Below are positions 47,439 through 59,081 of a DNA stretch of 64,000 bases, piece after piece. Position 1 is the stretch's first letter; every line of letters starts with the position of its first letter. The notes beneath the pieces are model-generated. The model saw only the letters and a program-made list of their open reading frames with translations. It ran no database searches and was not told the origin of the DNA. Position numbers and translations under genes: made by a program. Source of the DNA: Fallopia convolvulus. Taxonomy: Eukaryota > Streptophyta > Magnoliopsida > Caryophyllales > Polygonaceae. The DNA is taken from assembly GCA_964016875.1 (NCBI GenBank), contig OZ024724.1, positions 12,876,501 to 12,940,500 on the forward strand, written 5' to 3'.

Positions 47439-50400
47439 TGTATACATGCACGCAGGTTTGGTGGACACATATGTTGGGCTTGGTCCTAATTTAAAATGGG
47501 CTAGTAACATATATATATGAAAAACTCATTATCTTATAAAAGATGGGAATTCAATGCACTACACATAGTGTTTGTAAATCATTTTCAATGTCCACATGTG
47601 TAACGTCCAAATCCGTAGAGGCTAATTTGCATGTATTCCATTTTCAACGTCTGAAGGTGTAAAGTTTAAAAGTTATTAAGGCAATAATGGACTTAATTAG
47701 CCTTGATTATTTGCACCGGAAAAAAAAACGCCTTTTGGCAGTGCTTGTTGTTCACGTTTGAAAGCACACAAGATTACTATATATACATGTGTGGCTATGG
47801 CAAGAAGGGGGACACACAAAAAAATACTACATAGATGTTGCAGGATACAAAGTATAGAAGGAGAGTAATCAAGTGATCGTGAACCGATTGTGTAAATTGC
47901 TCAACAAGCCCGACGTGTTCTCCCGAGATCAAATTTTATCAAGTGGTAAAACTCTCCTCTCCTTAAGCTTTTATGTACTAATTACTTTTGTGTTGTATTC
48001 TCGTTCAAAATAGCAGAATGAGACATGCTCCAAAGGCATGTTCTTCGATCGAGATCGGTTGGTTCGATGCCCATCTAAGGCTTGTGATCGACTAGTTTCG
48101 ATACCATTTCGAGGGCTCGTTTCATGACTCCACTAAGCTCGAATGAGGATGATTGGATCGAGGTCATTGCGTCTACAAGACGGCTACACCAAGGGCTCAT
48201 TCCATCACCGAGACAAACCGCTTGGCACAGAGACGGGCATGGTGACTGTTTTGGGAAGACTATAGATAGCCCGAACGGAGGTGGTTGGAACGTGGTCATC
48301 CGTTTTGAGGAGAAACATTCCGTTTCGGGCCTCTTACGGGTGATCTCTTTTACAACACGCCTACAATGATGGCTCATGATTAACCGGGCTGGAACGCATT
48401 ACACCAAGATAGATGATGCGTTTGGTTTAGGTGATTACGGACGGCCCGAGACGGAGTGTTTTGCCAATCCGAAGTTCGATTCAGTGATGTCTATGTCCAT
48501 GTCTATAGAATACTCGAGAAAAAACTATGGAGTATATGGCTCATTGTTCCATGGAAAGGCAAATAAAAGTGTCAATCCATTTACTGTCTTCAAGAGAAGA
48601 AATGTACATGTTCATATATGTTGGCTAGTTAAAGCAATGAATTTGTTCAAATATGGGACAAAAAAAATTACATGATCGAAGGCATGTGTGTTTTGCTAGA
48701 ATACATATACAAAAGTGATCAAGGTTGTATATAAATTACCTTTTTCATGGTAACGTGGAGAAGCCACCGATCTAATCTCGACCGAGTGCGAAAGTACAAT
48801 CTATCAAAGTTCAACACATACAATCTACTTTAGTGCTATTTAACACTAATTAAGGTATGTAGGAAAGAAGAACTCAAGTAATAAAGACTCGCCAATGACT
48901 GTGAATAAGGGGGGTGGTCGAACATCGATCGAGTCCAAAGCCAGAAACTTCAATCAAGTTAAGAATCCTGAAGATGGCAAGGGAAAGTTAAAAGTTTGTC
49001 CACTATACACATATATACGTAGTATACATCCATTGAAAATGCAAATAAAGAACTTTTGCCTACATATATATACGTGTGTATGTATATTCCAAATGCTACA
49101 TATTATTGCAGAAGCCATGTACGTCAAAAGTGTAACATAATGGATGTACATAATGGCAAGAAAATGATGCATGAATACATTATGATGATGGTCATGGATT
49201 GCAAATAAAACTACAAAAGAAGTAGCGAGATGAGAAGAATTATACAGTCAAGTCATCGTAAGGGTCGAAGGGCCAACTCACCACGAGTATTCTTTGGAGC
49301 AATGCAAACGAGCCTTGGTCGAGTTTAAACGATTGAACTTTGTCCTGCCAAATTCAAATCAAGGGGCAAATATTCATAACTAGAGAGCATTGTACATGGC
49401 TATCACAAGCAGAAAGATCAAATTAATCTATAAAGCATGAAGTGTGATCATGATCACCAAGTTTGCAGAGGCTAGTTAGTATGGTGTTAATGTCTAACTA
49501 CAAAGGAAAGAGGAGCATACCTTCTCTACGTGGAGGCTAGGGCCGTATTGAGGTTCGGTGCATCAAACCGTCATTGATATATATACAGAGGGGAGGAGAA
49601 AGTTTGGGACAAGATCAACAAAAAGATACCTATATATATGATATCCTTTATAATTGATATATATGGTGATCTTATATAATTTTCAAATGCCCAAAAAGGA
49701 GAGTTATAATATATCCTATGTGGGTTAAGGAAAATTAGTTTTATCTTGATTCATACCATCTAACTAGTTAGCGGAAATCACAGTCAATATGGTCAAATTT
49801 CCCTAAAATTGCAAATATAGCCTCATAAAGTGTGGATTTGAATTCAATCAAAGCAAGGAATATATGTGATTTTCCTAGGTGAAAGATAAAAAATTCAAAT
49901 CTAAAAATATGATCTTAACCATAAAAAAAATGGGGGTTAGTCATGGGAGTGGAGTCCTTATATGTTAATTGTTCATATGTGAACGTGAACTTTGTTTTCC
50001 CGAGAGATGGGTAACTTAATCAAATCTTGGGCTTTAAAAAAGGCGTAGCCCAAATTCAACTAGAAAGGACTTGCCTCGTCTCGTACAGCGCAATACAATT
50101 TTTGCTATAATCAACCCATTTATTGGTTTAAAGTGAACATTTATTTTATTTTAACCAATTTTAGCAGGCTATCTCAAATTAAAAATTTAAATCCAAACGA
50201 CGGAACTACGACGGTTTGATCCCACCAAGGGTACGTAGGAAGCTCGACATATAGCTAATGCTCGTTGGGTTCAATCACAACTCCAAATTAAAATGTGCTT
50301 TTGGGTAGAACTACGTATGATTTTGATCCCTTTCAAAAGGGTACGTAGGATGCTTGGCAAAAATCAAATGATCGCCGAGTTCAATCGCATGATCAAAATT

Positions 50401-50787
50401 AAACCAAAAAAAATTATTATAGTGGAGGAATTAAACAACCCTTCCTAGAAGGTGGGTCTAATTTTCTCCACACCATGCAAATGATAGTTGAACCGAGCTT
50501 AGGCAACCCTTCCTAGAAGGTGGGTTTAGGCTCATTTCTCTGATGCATGAAAATCTAACCAAAAATCAAAACCCTTGAACTACGTAAGGCTTGATTCTCT
50601 TTAAAGAGATACGTAGGCAACCCGTTATAACTCGGGTGCAGCTCAAATTAAAAATTAACTCCAAAAGTTTCCAATGTTTCTATATTATTATTAGAGTTGT
50701 AAAGATGTACAGATAAGGGTCGAACTTAAAAATTAAATTAGATGCGTTTGTACAAAGTTGTTTTCCTTTAACAAATTTTGTCTAACA
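47439..50787 (+). repeat. Tat LTR copy B, 5'-truncated
   Basis: Plus-strand LTR ending TGTCTAACA (50779-50787). It lacks about the first 170 bp relative to copy A. The 3' part is almost identical to copy A; the 5' part (47.45-48.6 kb) differs by many substitutions and indels. It holds CGAAACGG/CCGTTTCG modules (48310-48460) and TACGTA modules (50165-50640). No gene. Confidence 0.75.
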
Positions 50788-50793
50788 TATTTT

Positions 50794-50811
50794 TGGCACG
50801 CCCAGTGGGAC
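50794..50811 (+). promoter_or_regulatory. Tat primer-binding site (plus strand)
   Basis: TGGCACGCCCAGTGGGAC, six bases after the LTR end at 50787. Mirror of 36493-36510. Confidence 0.6.
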
Positions 50812-51087
50812 AACTTAGCCTTATCAGAATCTGAGTTCGCTTGGTCCGAAGAAGCTTTATTGGTTTCACCCTCCAATTTAGTTACAAAGTCCACATCATC
50901 CAGAAATTCGTTGATACGAGAGGTGATCCAAATTACACCCTTATCACAGACTTTAGCAGTTTTGGCAATCATCTTCACTGCTTCAAAATTTTCAAGAATT
51001 TTTGCTCTCTCAAAGGGTTGAGTCGAGGAAGATTGCATCTCCGAGATATCCTTCACGATCGCCTTTACTCCCTCTATGACAGCTTGA
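50812..51087 (-). pseudogene. Mirror copy of the antisense-gene piece
   Basis: Reverse-complement twin of 36217-36492, with the same amino-acid sequence on the minus strand. It begins directly after the primer site; gag and pol are absent between them. Confidence 0.75.
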
Positions 51088-52611
51088 TGGAGAAGTAGGC
51101 ATGGAGGAGGACAAGTGACTCGTCGGAGAGGGCTGATCTGCATCAACATCTCGCCATAAGACCACAAAGGCCACCGAAGATAATTCGAGGTCACCCGTAT
51201 TGAGGAGAAACATTCCGTTTCGAGCCTCTTACGGTGATCGCACCTACAACTCATCTCCAAGGGCTACAACCGGTGATCTCGTCTATAATGTGCCTGCAAT
51301 GATGGCTCGTGACTAACCGGGGTGGATCACTTTGCAGCAGGATGCACGCCGCCATTGCTTTGGGAGACTATATGGAACGCCCGAAAAGGAGTGTTTCACC
51401 GAGTCGACCTTGTTTGTGCCCATGTCTTATGAGTTCTTTCTCTCAAAGATTCAATCAAAACAATATGGAGTGCATGTATGGTGCAATAATTCCATGGAAA
51501 TGCAAAGCAAAGTGTAAGACAAAAGACACTTTGGTCAATCTTTGCCAAAGATTGATCATTGTTAAAGGAAAACATTGGGCATATCTTTGTGATTTTTACC
51601 CACTCCCTTTTATAAGGCACTATATAACGGACTTCCGAGGTATAATTTTATTCATTCTTCAAGAGCAGTACTCATCTTGAACGAACACCCCTCGCGTCTC
51701 CAACTTCACGTAAGCAAGGCCCCGCGTCCTTTGTACTTCTTTTGCCTTGTTTTGATCAATCATATTTTTATATGAGTTTGATCAACTCATTTTAATTTTG
51801 TTCTTGACCCACCACCTTACATGTACTAGCATCTTGATCGCCAACATTTTCATAATTAATTAGCGATTTATTCAGGCCTATTAACGCAGTGTCTTTGGTA
51901 CGGATCGATCTCCGGTGAAGGGTCAACTTGGCTCCAACGACCGCAGTTGAGCATCGTAAGTCTTCCATTCACTTTACTTTAGATCTTATATATACACATG
52001 TAGTATACGTATGGAATATACTCATGTATATGGATATTGAACTCCTGGGCAATTTGTTTAATTGCCCTCTAATCGAAAATTCAACCCCTTCTTTGTAACA
52101 GGAATCTTAACTTGATTGAAAGTTCTGGCCTCGGACTCGATCGAGATTAGATCGCACTTATCGCTATTTGAAGAATCACACCCTTTGGATAGAGTCCATG
52201 GTGAGTTGGCCTTTAATTTTGATATGGCCCGTTTGGAAATTTACGTATCTCACCAGCGTACTTTAATTTTACTCTTCTTGTGTGATCTAACTATGCATCA
52301 AAAATATATATGCGTACACCAAGTCTTTGAAATTGCCATCTAATGTACTGATTTTGTCCTCCTAGCCATCTCTTTTATGCTTTTGTAAAACTAAATGACC
52401 ATGAATAGCCTTAGTATATATGCAAGGGCTTGTCATCTTCTTTGTATCTCTGTAACATAAATAGCCACAAGTTTTGACTTGTATATATTTGCACTGCTTG
52501 CATATATAGCATCTGTACGAATAACATGGCAGAACTTTGCCTTTGTAGTGTAACTTTAACAAGCAACATATATGTGCTATATAGTACATGCATTATCATT
52601 CTTTTATGGTG

Positions 52612-52873
52612 TTAGGCTCATTTCTCTGATGCATGAAAATCTAATCAAAAATCAAAACCCTTGAACTACGTAAGGCTTGATTCTCTTTAATGAGATACGT
52701 AGGCAACCCGTTATAACTCGGGTGCAGCTCAAATTAAAAATTAACTCCAAAAGTTTCCAATGTTTCTATATTATTATTAGAGTTCTAAAGATGTACAGAT
52801 TAGGGTCGAACATAAAAGTTAAATTAGATGTGTTTGTACAAAGTTGTTTTCCTTTAACAAATTATGTCTAACA
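52612..52873 (+). repeat. Tat LTR copy D, terminal 262 bp
   Basis: It matches 50526-50787 without any indel (offset 2086) and ends TGTCTAACA. GTGCT (52874-52878) and the LINE follow. It is the right terminus of the compound insertion. Confidence 0.8.
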
Positions 52874-54655
52874 GTGCTAATTTTGTCCAAGATCAAGAGT
52901 CTTGAATGGTACTCCATGCTGAGGACAAAGAGAAGGGGTGAGAGTGTGTCACCCTGCCTGAGCCCCTTCTAGCCTCTAAAGAGGGTGTGAAGTTGGTCGT
53001 TGATCGCCACAGAGTAGGAGGGTGTGGTGACGACTTCCATAACCCAACCGATGAACTTGGTGGGGGGAAATCAAGCCTAAGGAGGACCTGATGCACAAAG
53101 CCCCAAGAGACTGTGTCAAAGGCTTTCCGGAGATCGACTTTGAGCAAAGCTTTGCATGCAGTGCGCTTTTGATTGTATTTCTGGAGTAGCTCATGTATAG
53201 GCGGCAAGGCTATGACCCTTGATGAAAGCAGCTTGGGCTTAGTTTATTAGGTTGGTCATAACTAGCCCAAGTCTTGCCGCTAGGATTTTGGATAGTATCT
53301 TATATGATATGTTGCAGCATTGAAATGGGTCTGAAGTCCCCCACTAATACAATCCCATCAGTTTTCGGGATCAAATGAATTTTTTTTTGACTAGGTAAGG
53401 GATTAACCAGTGACCGAACAAACGATACAAGAGAAGACTGGCACAAGAACAGTGAAGGCAGGAGGCAAACTCTAGGCCACTGGGAACCAGCGCGGGACGA
53501 AGGGCAATCAACAGCCCTGCCAAACAGCAACTCCACCCTACAGGCACCGAAGTCCCGGAACAAACACAAGTTGATATGGCCAAACCACATAAACAACCTG
53601 CAAGAGTTCAAGAAGAGAGGAGAGACAACAAAGTCTTAAGAGATTGGGCCACAAGCAAGAGGGCTCATGTCAATCAAGTCCAAAACAAAAAAACCAAGAG
53701 TTTTGAAAGCCCACAAAACAAATGGACCTTCCACCGACAACATCACGCCTAGTTTCACAAAATAGATCTCATTCATGTCATCCACAAAATAGTCAATCTC
53801 TCCCTGGTACATACATACCCCATTTCAACACTAGAAAAATCCATGGTGGAACAAAGCAACTGAACACACTTTCATGACCATCAACAGAATGGAACGGGTC
53901 GACGGTAAAGTCCTAGAAATCTTGGAGAACCACAAGGTCAGAGGTAGTGATCGACATGCTCTAAACATCGATGGCTTTTGAAATCGATCGAAGCAATCGA
54001 GGGTCGAAATAAATTTGGTCTACATAAAAACTCAATAATCCAGATCTAGGGAACCGAGTATCAAGTGTTCTAATTCGGACCTGGGCACAAACGAGAATAG
54101 ATCCGGGTAGAAAAATTAAAGGGGAGCAAGCCCCTAATTAATTGAGTTCAAAAAATATCCAAAATAATCTCAATCAACACTTTCCAAAACTCAAACTAAA
54201 AGAAGGCTAGACCATAAACGAGAACGGGTCAACACTTTTCAAAAAATGACCAAATGGTTCAACTGCTTCAGAAGCACACCCAAGTCAAAGAATTCATGCA
54301 CGCTGGCGCAAACAAGACTGCCCACCATACCCCAAGCAGCCTTATAGAATTTGGGAGAGTAGTCATCCGACCTTGGGGATCTATCATCTCCGATATCCCA
54401 CAATGCAGATTTGATCTCCGAGTCTGTGATGGGTAAAGTGAGAATGTCGCTCTGTTCTAAACTAACCTTGTTACCTAGCTGAAAAATGCTAGTGTCCACA
54501 TCTAAGGTCTGTGATCTAGTCCTAACCAAACTCTTGTAGTAGGACACAAATTCATTTGCAACCTCTGTCTCAAAGCTAGTCCATGTTCAATCATCACGCT
54601 AGATGCAGGCTATGTGGTTCCTTTTTTTTATTTCCGCTTGAACTGTTTGTTGAAA
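52874..54655 (-). pseudogene. LINE ORF2, 5' half (RT), interrupted at 53379-54243
   Basis: The minus-strand frame holds an N-terminal linker (FVSYYKSLVRTRSQ, about 54530), an RT start (FYKAAWGMVG), then after an interruption IHLIPKTDGIV...DFRPISMLQHI (53375-53300), LKVDLRKAFDTVSWGFVHQV (about 53140) and GDTLSPLLFVLSMEY (about 52940). It stops at 52874 and continues at 22135. The endonuclease is missing, because the 5' end near 54655 is truncated. With the other half, the LINE copy is about 2.1 kb. It carries frameshifts. Confidence 0.75.
53379..54243 (-). mobile_element. A-tailed retroposed fragment inside the LINE RT
   Basis: 865 bp flanked by AAATGA (53373-53378, 54244-54249), with a T-run at 53380-53388, that is an A-tail on minus. 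It splits the RT frame between NHLVIF and IHLIPK. The interior shows no protein I recognise. It may be a 5'-truncated LINE 3' end or a processed transcript; the short duplication leaves some doubt. Confidence 0.5.
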
Positions 54656-55089
54656 AAACTTAAAAAAAAACTATTCTAATAAATATTTTAATAATATTTC
54701 AAAAAAATATTATGCTTGCTAGACACCCTACCCTAATTATCTTTAATTTATAGTATTATATTGTATTCATTTTTTAATCTATGTTATCTTCTCTACCATT
54801 AATGTTTTTCATATTTACAAGCATTATCTTATTTATTATGGAGTAAAAGATAAAAAAATCTAGTCCATAACCTTATTAAATTAATTTCAAAAATTATTTC
54901 AATATCTTTATAAAACCCGAGTATTTTACCCATATTAGTATCTCAACAAGATTCTTTCCATATTTAAAAACGTTATCTATTCATTATGGATTAAAAGATG
55001 AAAACCTAATAGCAATACATAACCTTAATAAATTACATCAAAAAATTATTTAAATGAATTATATTATGCTTGCTAGACACCATACCCTA
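54656..55089. repeat. AT-rich sequence with a partial ~355-bp repeat
   Basis: TATGCTTGCTAGACACC.TACCCTAATTAT occurs at about 54711 and about 55066. A segment ATCTTTATAAAAC..GAGT with CATATTAGTATCTCA (about 54909) recurs after the microsatellite at about 57269. No gene. Confidence 0.6.

Positions 55090-55148
<59 letters not shown>
55090..55148. repeat. (ATT)n microsatellite, left
   Basis: About 59 bp of uninterrupted TTA/ATT repeat, directly left of an inverted-repeat element. Confidence 0.95.
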
Positions 55149-57231
55149 GGGTCCAGTTCAGGTGTGAATGGGCACCCAGGTGCAAAATAAGAAAGAACAA
55201 GAGCCGTTGGATGAAGAAAAATCAAAGACGCTATTCATTTCACTTAAAAAGAAGGAAAATGGCACAGGCGAATTATTGGCGAATTATTCGCGTATTTTTG
55301 AAAAAAAAATGAAAATAGGACGCGCGCCTAGATTGTTCATCAATATTGTGGATTTGTTCATCATTAATATGGAATTGTTCATCAATACTGTGATTTTGTT
55401 CATCAAAACTATGATTTTGTGCATAAATAAACTATTGCTTATGCATCAAAAATCTATTGTTTGTACATAAAAAATGAACAAATGTTATCAAAATTGCATG
55501 CAATATGTTCATCAACATTGTGATTTTGTTCATAAAAAACAAAAATAGGACACTCTGATTTTGTTCATCAACACTATGATTTTGTTCATCAACACTGTGA
55601 TTTTGTTCATCAAAATTGTGATTTTGTGAATAAATGAACTATTGTTTGTATATAAAAAAAATGGATGAATGTATATCGAAATTTTATGCATTAATATATG
55701 TGTGTTCATCATAATTAGTCGTATGTGAGACAATACTAATTCTTTTGATGTCGGTCTTGGTTTTTTCTTGTTTGACTCCTTTGGATTTGTCATTGTTGCT
55801 ACTGTGAAACATGTAGCTACGACTTCTTGGGCTTCGACATAGATAAATAAAGCACAAGTACTCCTATTCGACTTGCAGCTGTGTTGTTCTCTTATCATAC
55901 ATCATATTATTGCAAAGTCAGATAATTTATCTATTTACCCGTTGCATTCAAGCTTCTATATCAACCTTAACTTATTTATGTACTATATTGAGCACTTTAT
56001 TCGTTTCTTTTGTTGTGCTCATATAGGTAGACATGAAAATTGCGTAGATAGTCCTAAATGTACAAATTGACGGTATTGACACATAAACATAAGTTTATTT
56101 CAAATCACAAATAAGGTTATAATAATGAACCAACAATATATCCATGAAAAAATAGGGTATATCAATGAACAAACAATGGACAAACAAGGTTATATCAACG
56201 AACAAAAAAGGTTATATCAATGAATAAATAAAGGTATATCCATGAACAAATAGGGTATATCAATGAACAAATAATAGACAAACAAAAGGTATATCAATAA
56301 ACAAAAAAGGTTATATCAATGAACAAAGAAGGGTATATTTCTGAACAAATAGAGTATATCAATGAACAAATAAGGTTATATCAATGAACAAATATGAGTA
56401 TATCAATGAACAAATATGGATATATATATATCAATGAACAAATATGGATATATATATATATATATATCAATGAACAAACAAGTTATATCAATGAACAAAT
56501 AGAAGTATATTGATGAACAGATATGGGCATTGAGACCTCTTGATCCAGGCTCAAGTTTGTCTAAACTTGATGTCTAAGCATGGTAATCCCGAAGCTTGAT
56601 CTGTCATGGCTCCTAAATGATCTAGAAGAGCATGAGTTGCATCTTGTATCTTCTTGTTTCGAGTTCTTGTGATTGGTCTGTCAAATGACACATTTAGCTT
56701 TTCCTCAACGTCGTTAGGAGTCATAGACGGATGTTTGACATCAATTATTGAACTTGAAGAAAGAAGACCTTTAGGGTTTAACTATTACTTATATGTTGTA
56801 GAGAACTTGGAAGTATGTAATGACTTTATCTTTAACAATCAAAACACCATTTCTGGTTTGAAAATAATTATATATGCATAAAAAACTAGATAATATTGTA
56901 TTCATACACATATATAAGGTTAAAAAATAAAGTTGAAAATTAAAAAAGTTCGAAATCGATGAACATTGTTATAAAAAACCACAATTAGTTAGTATTGATG
57001 AACAAATGGTGAATATGGATGAACAAATCGCTAGTTTTGATGAACAAATTGGGCGCGTCCCATAAAATGTATTTTTCGAAAAATACATAAATAATACGGG
57101 AAAAATCCGCTCGTGCCGTATTTTATCTTTTTTAATGAATGTTTAATCAGGGGCGTTGATTTTTTGGAATGGACGAGCGAAATTTGTTCTTAATTATCAC
57201 CTGGGCAACCATTCTCACACGACTCTTTCTC
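55149..57231. mobile_element. Degenerate long-TIR element (Mutator-like or foldback)
   Basis: The ends are imperfect inverted repeats of roughly 200 bp. The left has GGGTCCAGTTCAGGTGTGAA, then CACCCAGGTG, CGTATTTTTGAAAA and GGACGCGC. The right, reversed, has GTGTGAGAATGG, GCCCAGGTG, TGTATTTTTCGAAAA and GGACGCGC. Both ends lie in (ATT)n. The interior has TTGTTCATCAA repeats on the left (55330-55620), TATATCAATGAACAAA repeats on the right (56105-56520) and no transposase. Confidence 0.55.
56105..56525. repeat. Minisatellite, unit about 21-25 bp
   Basis: About sixteen variable copies of TATATCAATGAACAAATAGG, with local (TA)n growth at 56419-56467. Its AT-rich core resembles, in reverse, the TTGTTCATCAA repeats 500 bp to the left. 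Confidence 0.85.
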
Positions 57232-57232
<1 letters not shown>

Positions 57233-57267
<35 letters not shown>

Positions 57268-57268
57268 C
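57233..57268. repeat. (ATT)n microsatellite, right
   Basis: About 36 bp of ATT repeat directly right of the inverted-repeat element. With the left tract it may be the split or duplicated target. Confidence 0.95.
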
Positions 57269-58039
57269 TTTATAAAACTGAGTGTTTCATGCATATTAGT
57301 ATCTCAGCAAATAAATTATATAAAATATTAAATTTTGTGAAATTAATATTTTTATAATATCAATCTAAATATGGGACAACATCTCAATAAATAATGAAAA
57401 AATATTTCATTATATTCAATAAAAACATGAGGCACAATTTAAAAAATAATTTTTTTTTATAACTAATTTTTTTTAAAATAAAAACTATATTTTTGGTCTC
57501 CTTAATAAAAAATTACACAAAGTTGGATGGGAGCCTAGCAACTAATTGGGCTACGACACGTCAGATAGTTTTGTGTCTTATAACTAATTGTTAAATTTAT
57601 TAGAGGAAGAACTAGAGAAGAAGAAGAGCAATTTTGTGTCTCTTATTAGGTCACCCATATGGGCCTTTATATAGAGAATACAAGTCTTAATGGATAAGTC
57701 CAAAACTAATTAATAATAGGTCATGCCGAAAATTTAACACGTCAGATAGTTTTGTGTCTTATTAGGTTCGACATCAATATAGAAGCCCCTATGTCAGATA
57801 GTTTCTTCCAGAAACATCAAGGGCATACATGAATTTTCCGAGTAGACCGGGCACTGAAATTCATAACTATAAATAAACTAATAAAGCAGAATGAATGAAA
57901 ATAAACAAGGATGAATTAAATATATAGTAATAATAAACATCTTAATTAGATATTTGTAACACAATGCAATGAAGCTAGGTAAAAAGTAAAAATCCCCCAC
58001 TCCTATCCCCCACTTTCTCTCTCCATTAGTTGACTAAAT
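57269..58039. repeat. AT-rich repeat relic with a 25-bp direct repeat
   Basis: The sequence CACGTCAGATAGTTTTGTGT occurs at about 57556 and about 57739. Between them is a TATATAGAG box and a motif reminiscent of short LTRs (GGCCTTTATATAGAGAATAC). It may be a decayed LTR or TRIM; neither ends nor coding sequence are clear. Confidence 0.4.
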
Positions 58040-58099
58040 TGACTCATTTATTGATCGAGTTGTCCCAGTCATTGATCGATCATTGACTGGAATTGACCA

Positions 58100-59076
58100 A
58101 CATGGACTGGTCAAAACTTTCATCACTTTCATCAAAATTGTCAACACTTTGTCATCAAAAAGTTTTGATGAAAACAAAGTATCATCAAATGCCTTTATGA
58201 CAATTTTTTGATGACAGAAAGTGTAATCAAAGGTAAAAAAATGTCATCAAAATGTGTTGATGACAAAAAAGTATGATAAAAGTTCATGATGATAAAAAAA
58301 TATCATCAAATATCCTTGATGAAAAACAAATGTGAAAATGTGTCATCAAAGAGCCTTGATGACATTCATTTTTTTTGTCATCAAAAGGGCTTGATGACAT
58401 ACAACTTCCATCAAGTATCATAGAAAATGTCATCAAGTGTCATGAAATGTTTTCAAAGGACCTTGATGACATTCAACCGCATAAAAGCAACGTTCATCAC
58501 ACATAAAAACAAAGTTTTCATCAAATATGTGTCATCACGCTTAACTTTTTAGTTTCCTCACATATGTGTCATCACATATAATTTTTTAGTGTCATTATTC
58601 AAAGTGTCATCAAATATGTGTCATCACGTATAATTTTTTAGTGTCATCAATTATACGTGTCATCAAAAAAGGTTTCATCAAACACAAACCAACAAAAACA
58701 GTGTCATCAAACGCAAACCAAATATGTGTCATCATCAAAAAAAAAACTTTCATCACAAATTATATTTTTTAGTCTCATCAAACAAGTGTCATCACATGCA
58801 ATTTTTTAGTGTCATCACTGAAAGTGTCATCACCTAAAGTGCCATCAAATATGTGTCATGGCAAATATTTTTTTAGTGTCATCACTCATAATATCATTAA
58901 ATATATATCATCATATTTAATTTTTTTAGTGTTACATTTAAATTTTTAGTGTCATCACTCAATCTATCATCAAATATGTGTCATCACATACCATTTTTTA
59001 AATGTCGTCAAATATGTATCATCACGTATAATTTTTTTAGTGTCATCACTCAAAGTGTCATCAAACAAGTGTCATC
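58100..59076. repeat. GTCATCAA-rich minisatellite
   Basis: Nearly a kilobase dominated by TGTCATCAAA and its relatives. From 58540 a higher-order unit of about 55-60 bp appears: TATGTGTCATCAC, then ATAATTTTTTAGTGTCATCA, then CTCAAAGTGTCATCAAA. In the left third (58130-58480) the motif occurs on both strands. Non-coding. Confidence 0.85.
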
Positions 59077-59081
59077 ATGTA

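Larger units (their letters stand above)
47436..52613. repeat. Right arm of the giant inverted repeat
   Basis: Reverse complement of 34691-39860; see that entry. Read on plus it contains LTR copy B (from 47439), a primer site, a piece of the antisense gene and a second LTR fragment. At 52612 it passes through GTTA into the LTR end at 52612-52873. Confidence 0.9.
22136..52873. mobile_element. 30.7 kb compound Tat-type insertion in a LINE
   Basis: One unit with TG (22136) and CA (52873) ends, flanked by ATGCT (22131-22135) and GTGCT (52874-52878). It splits a LINE RT, which resumes in register on the other side. Inside are an LTR start (22136-22754 plus 33766-34690), element 2 inserted in that LTR, two inverted arms, a core with pol and an antisense gene, and an LTR 3' end (52612-52873). 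LTR fragments of both orientations with their own primer sites show that at least two Tat copies of opposite direction took part. Confidence 0.65.

Noticed and set aside
57169..57357. Frame with a poly-tyrosine run
   Set aside because: It is a translation of the (ATT)n microsatellite.
58100..59076. CRISPR-like repeat-spacer array
   Set aside because: Repeat units are short, degenerate, on both strands and in plant DNA; there are no uniform spacers.
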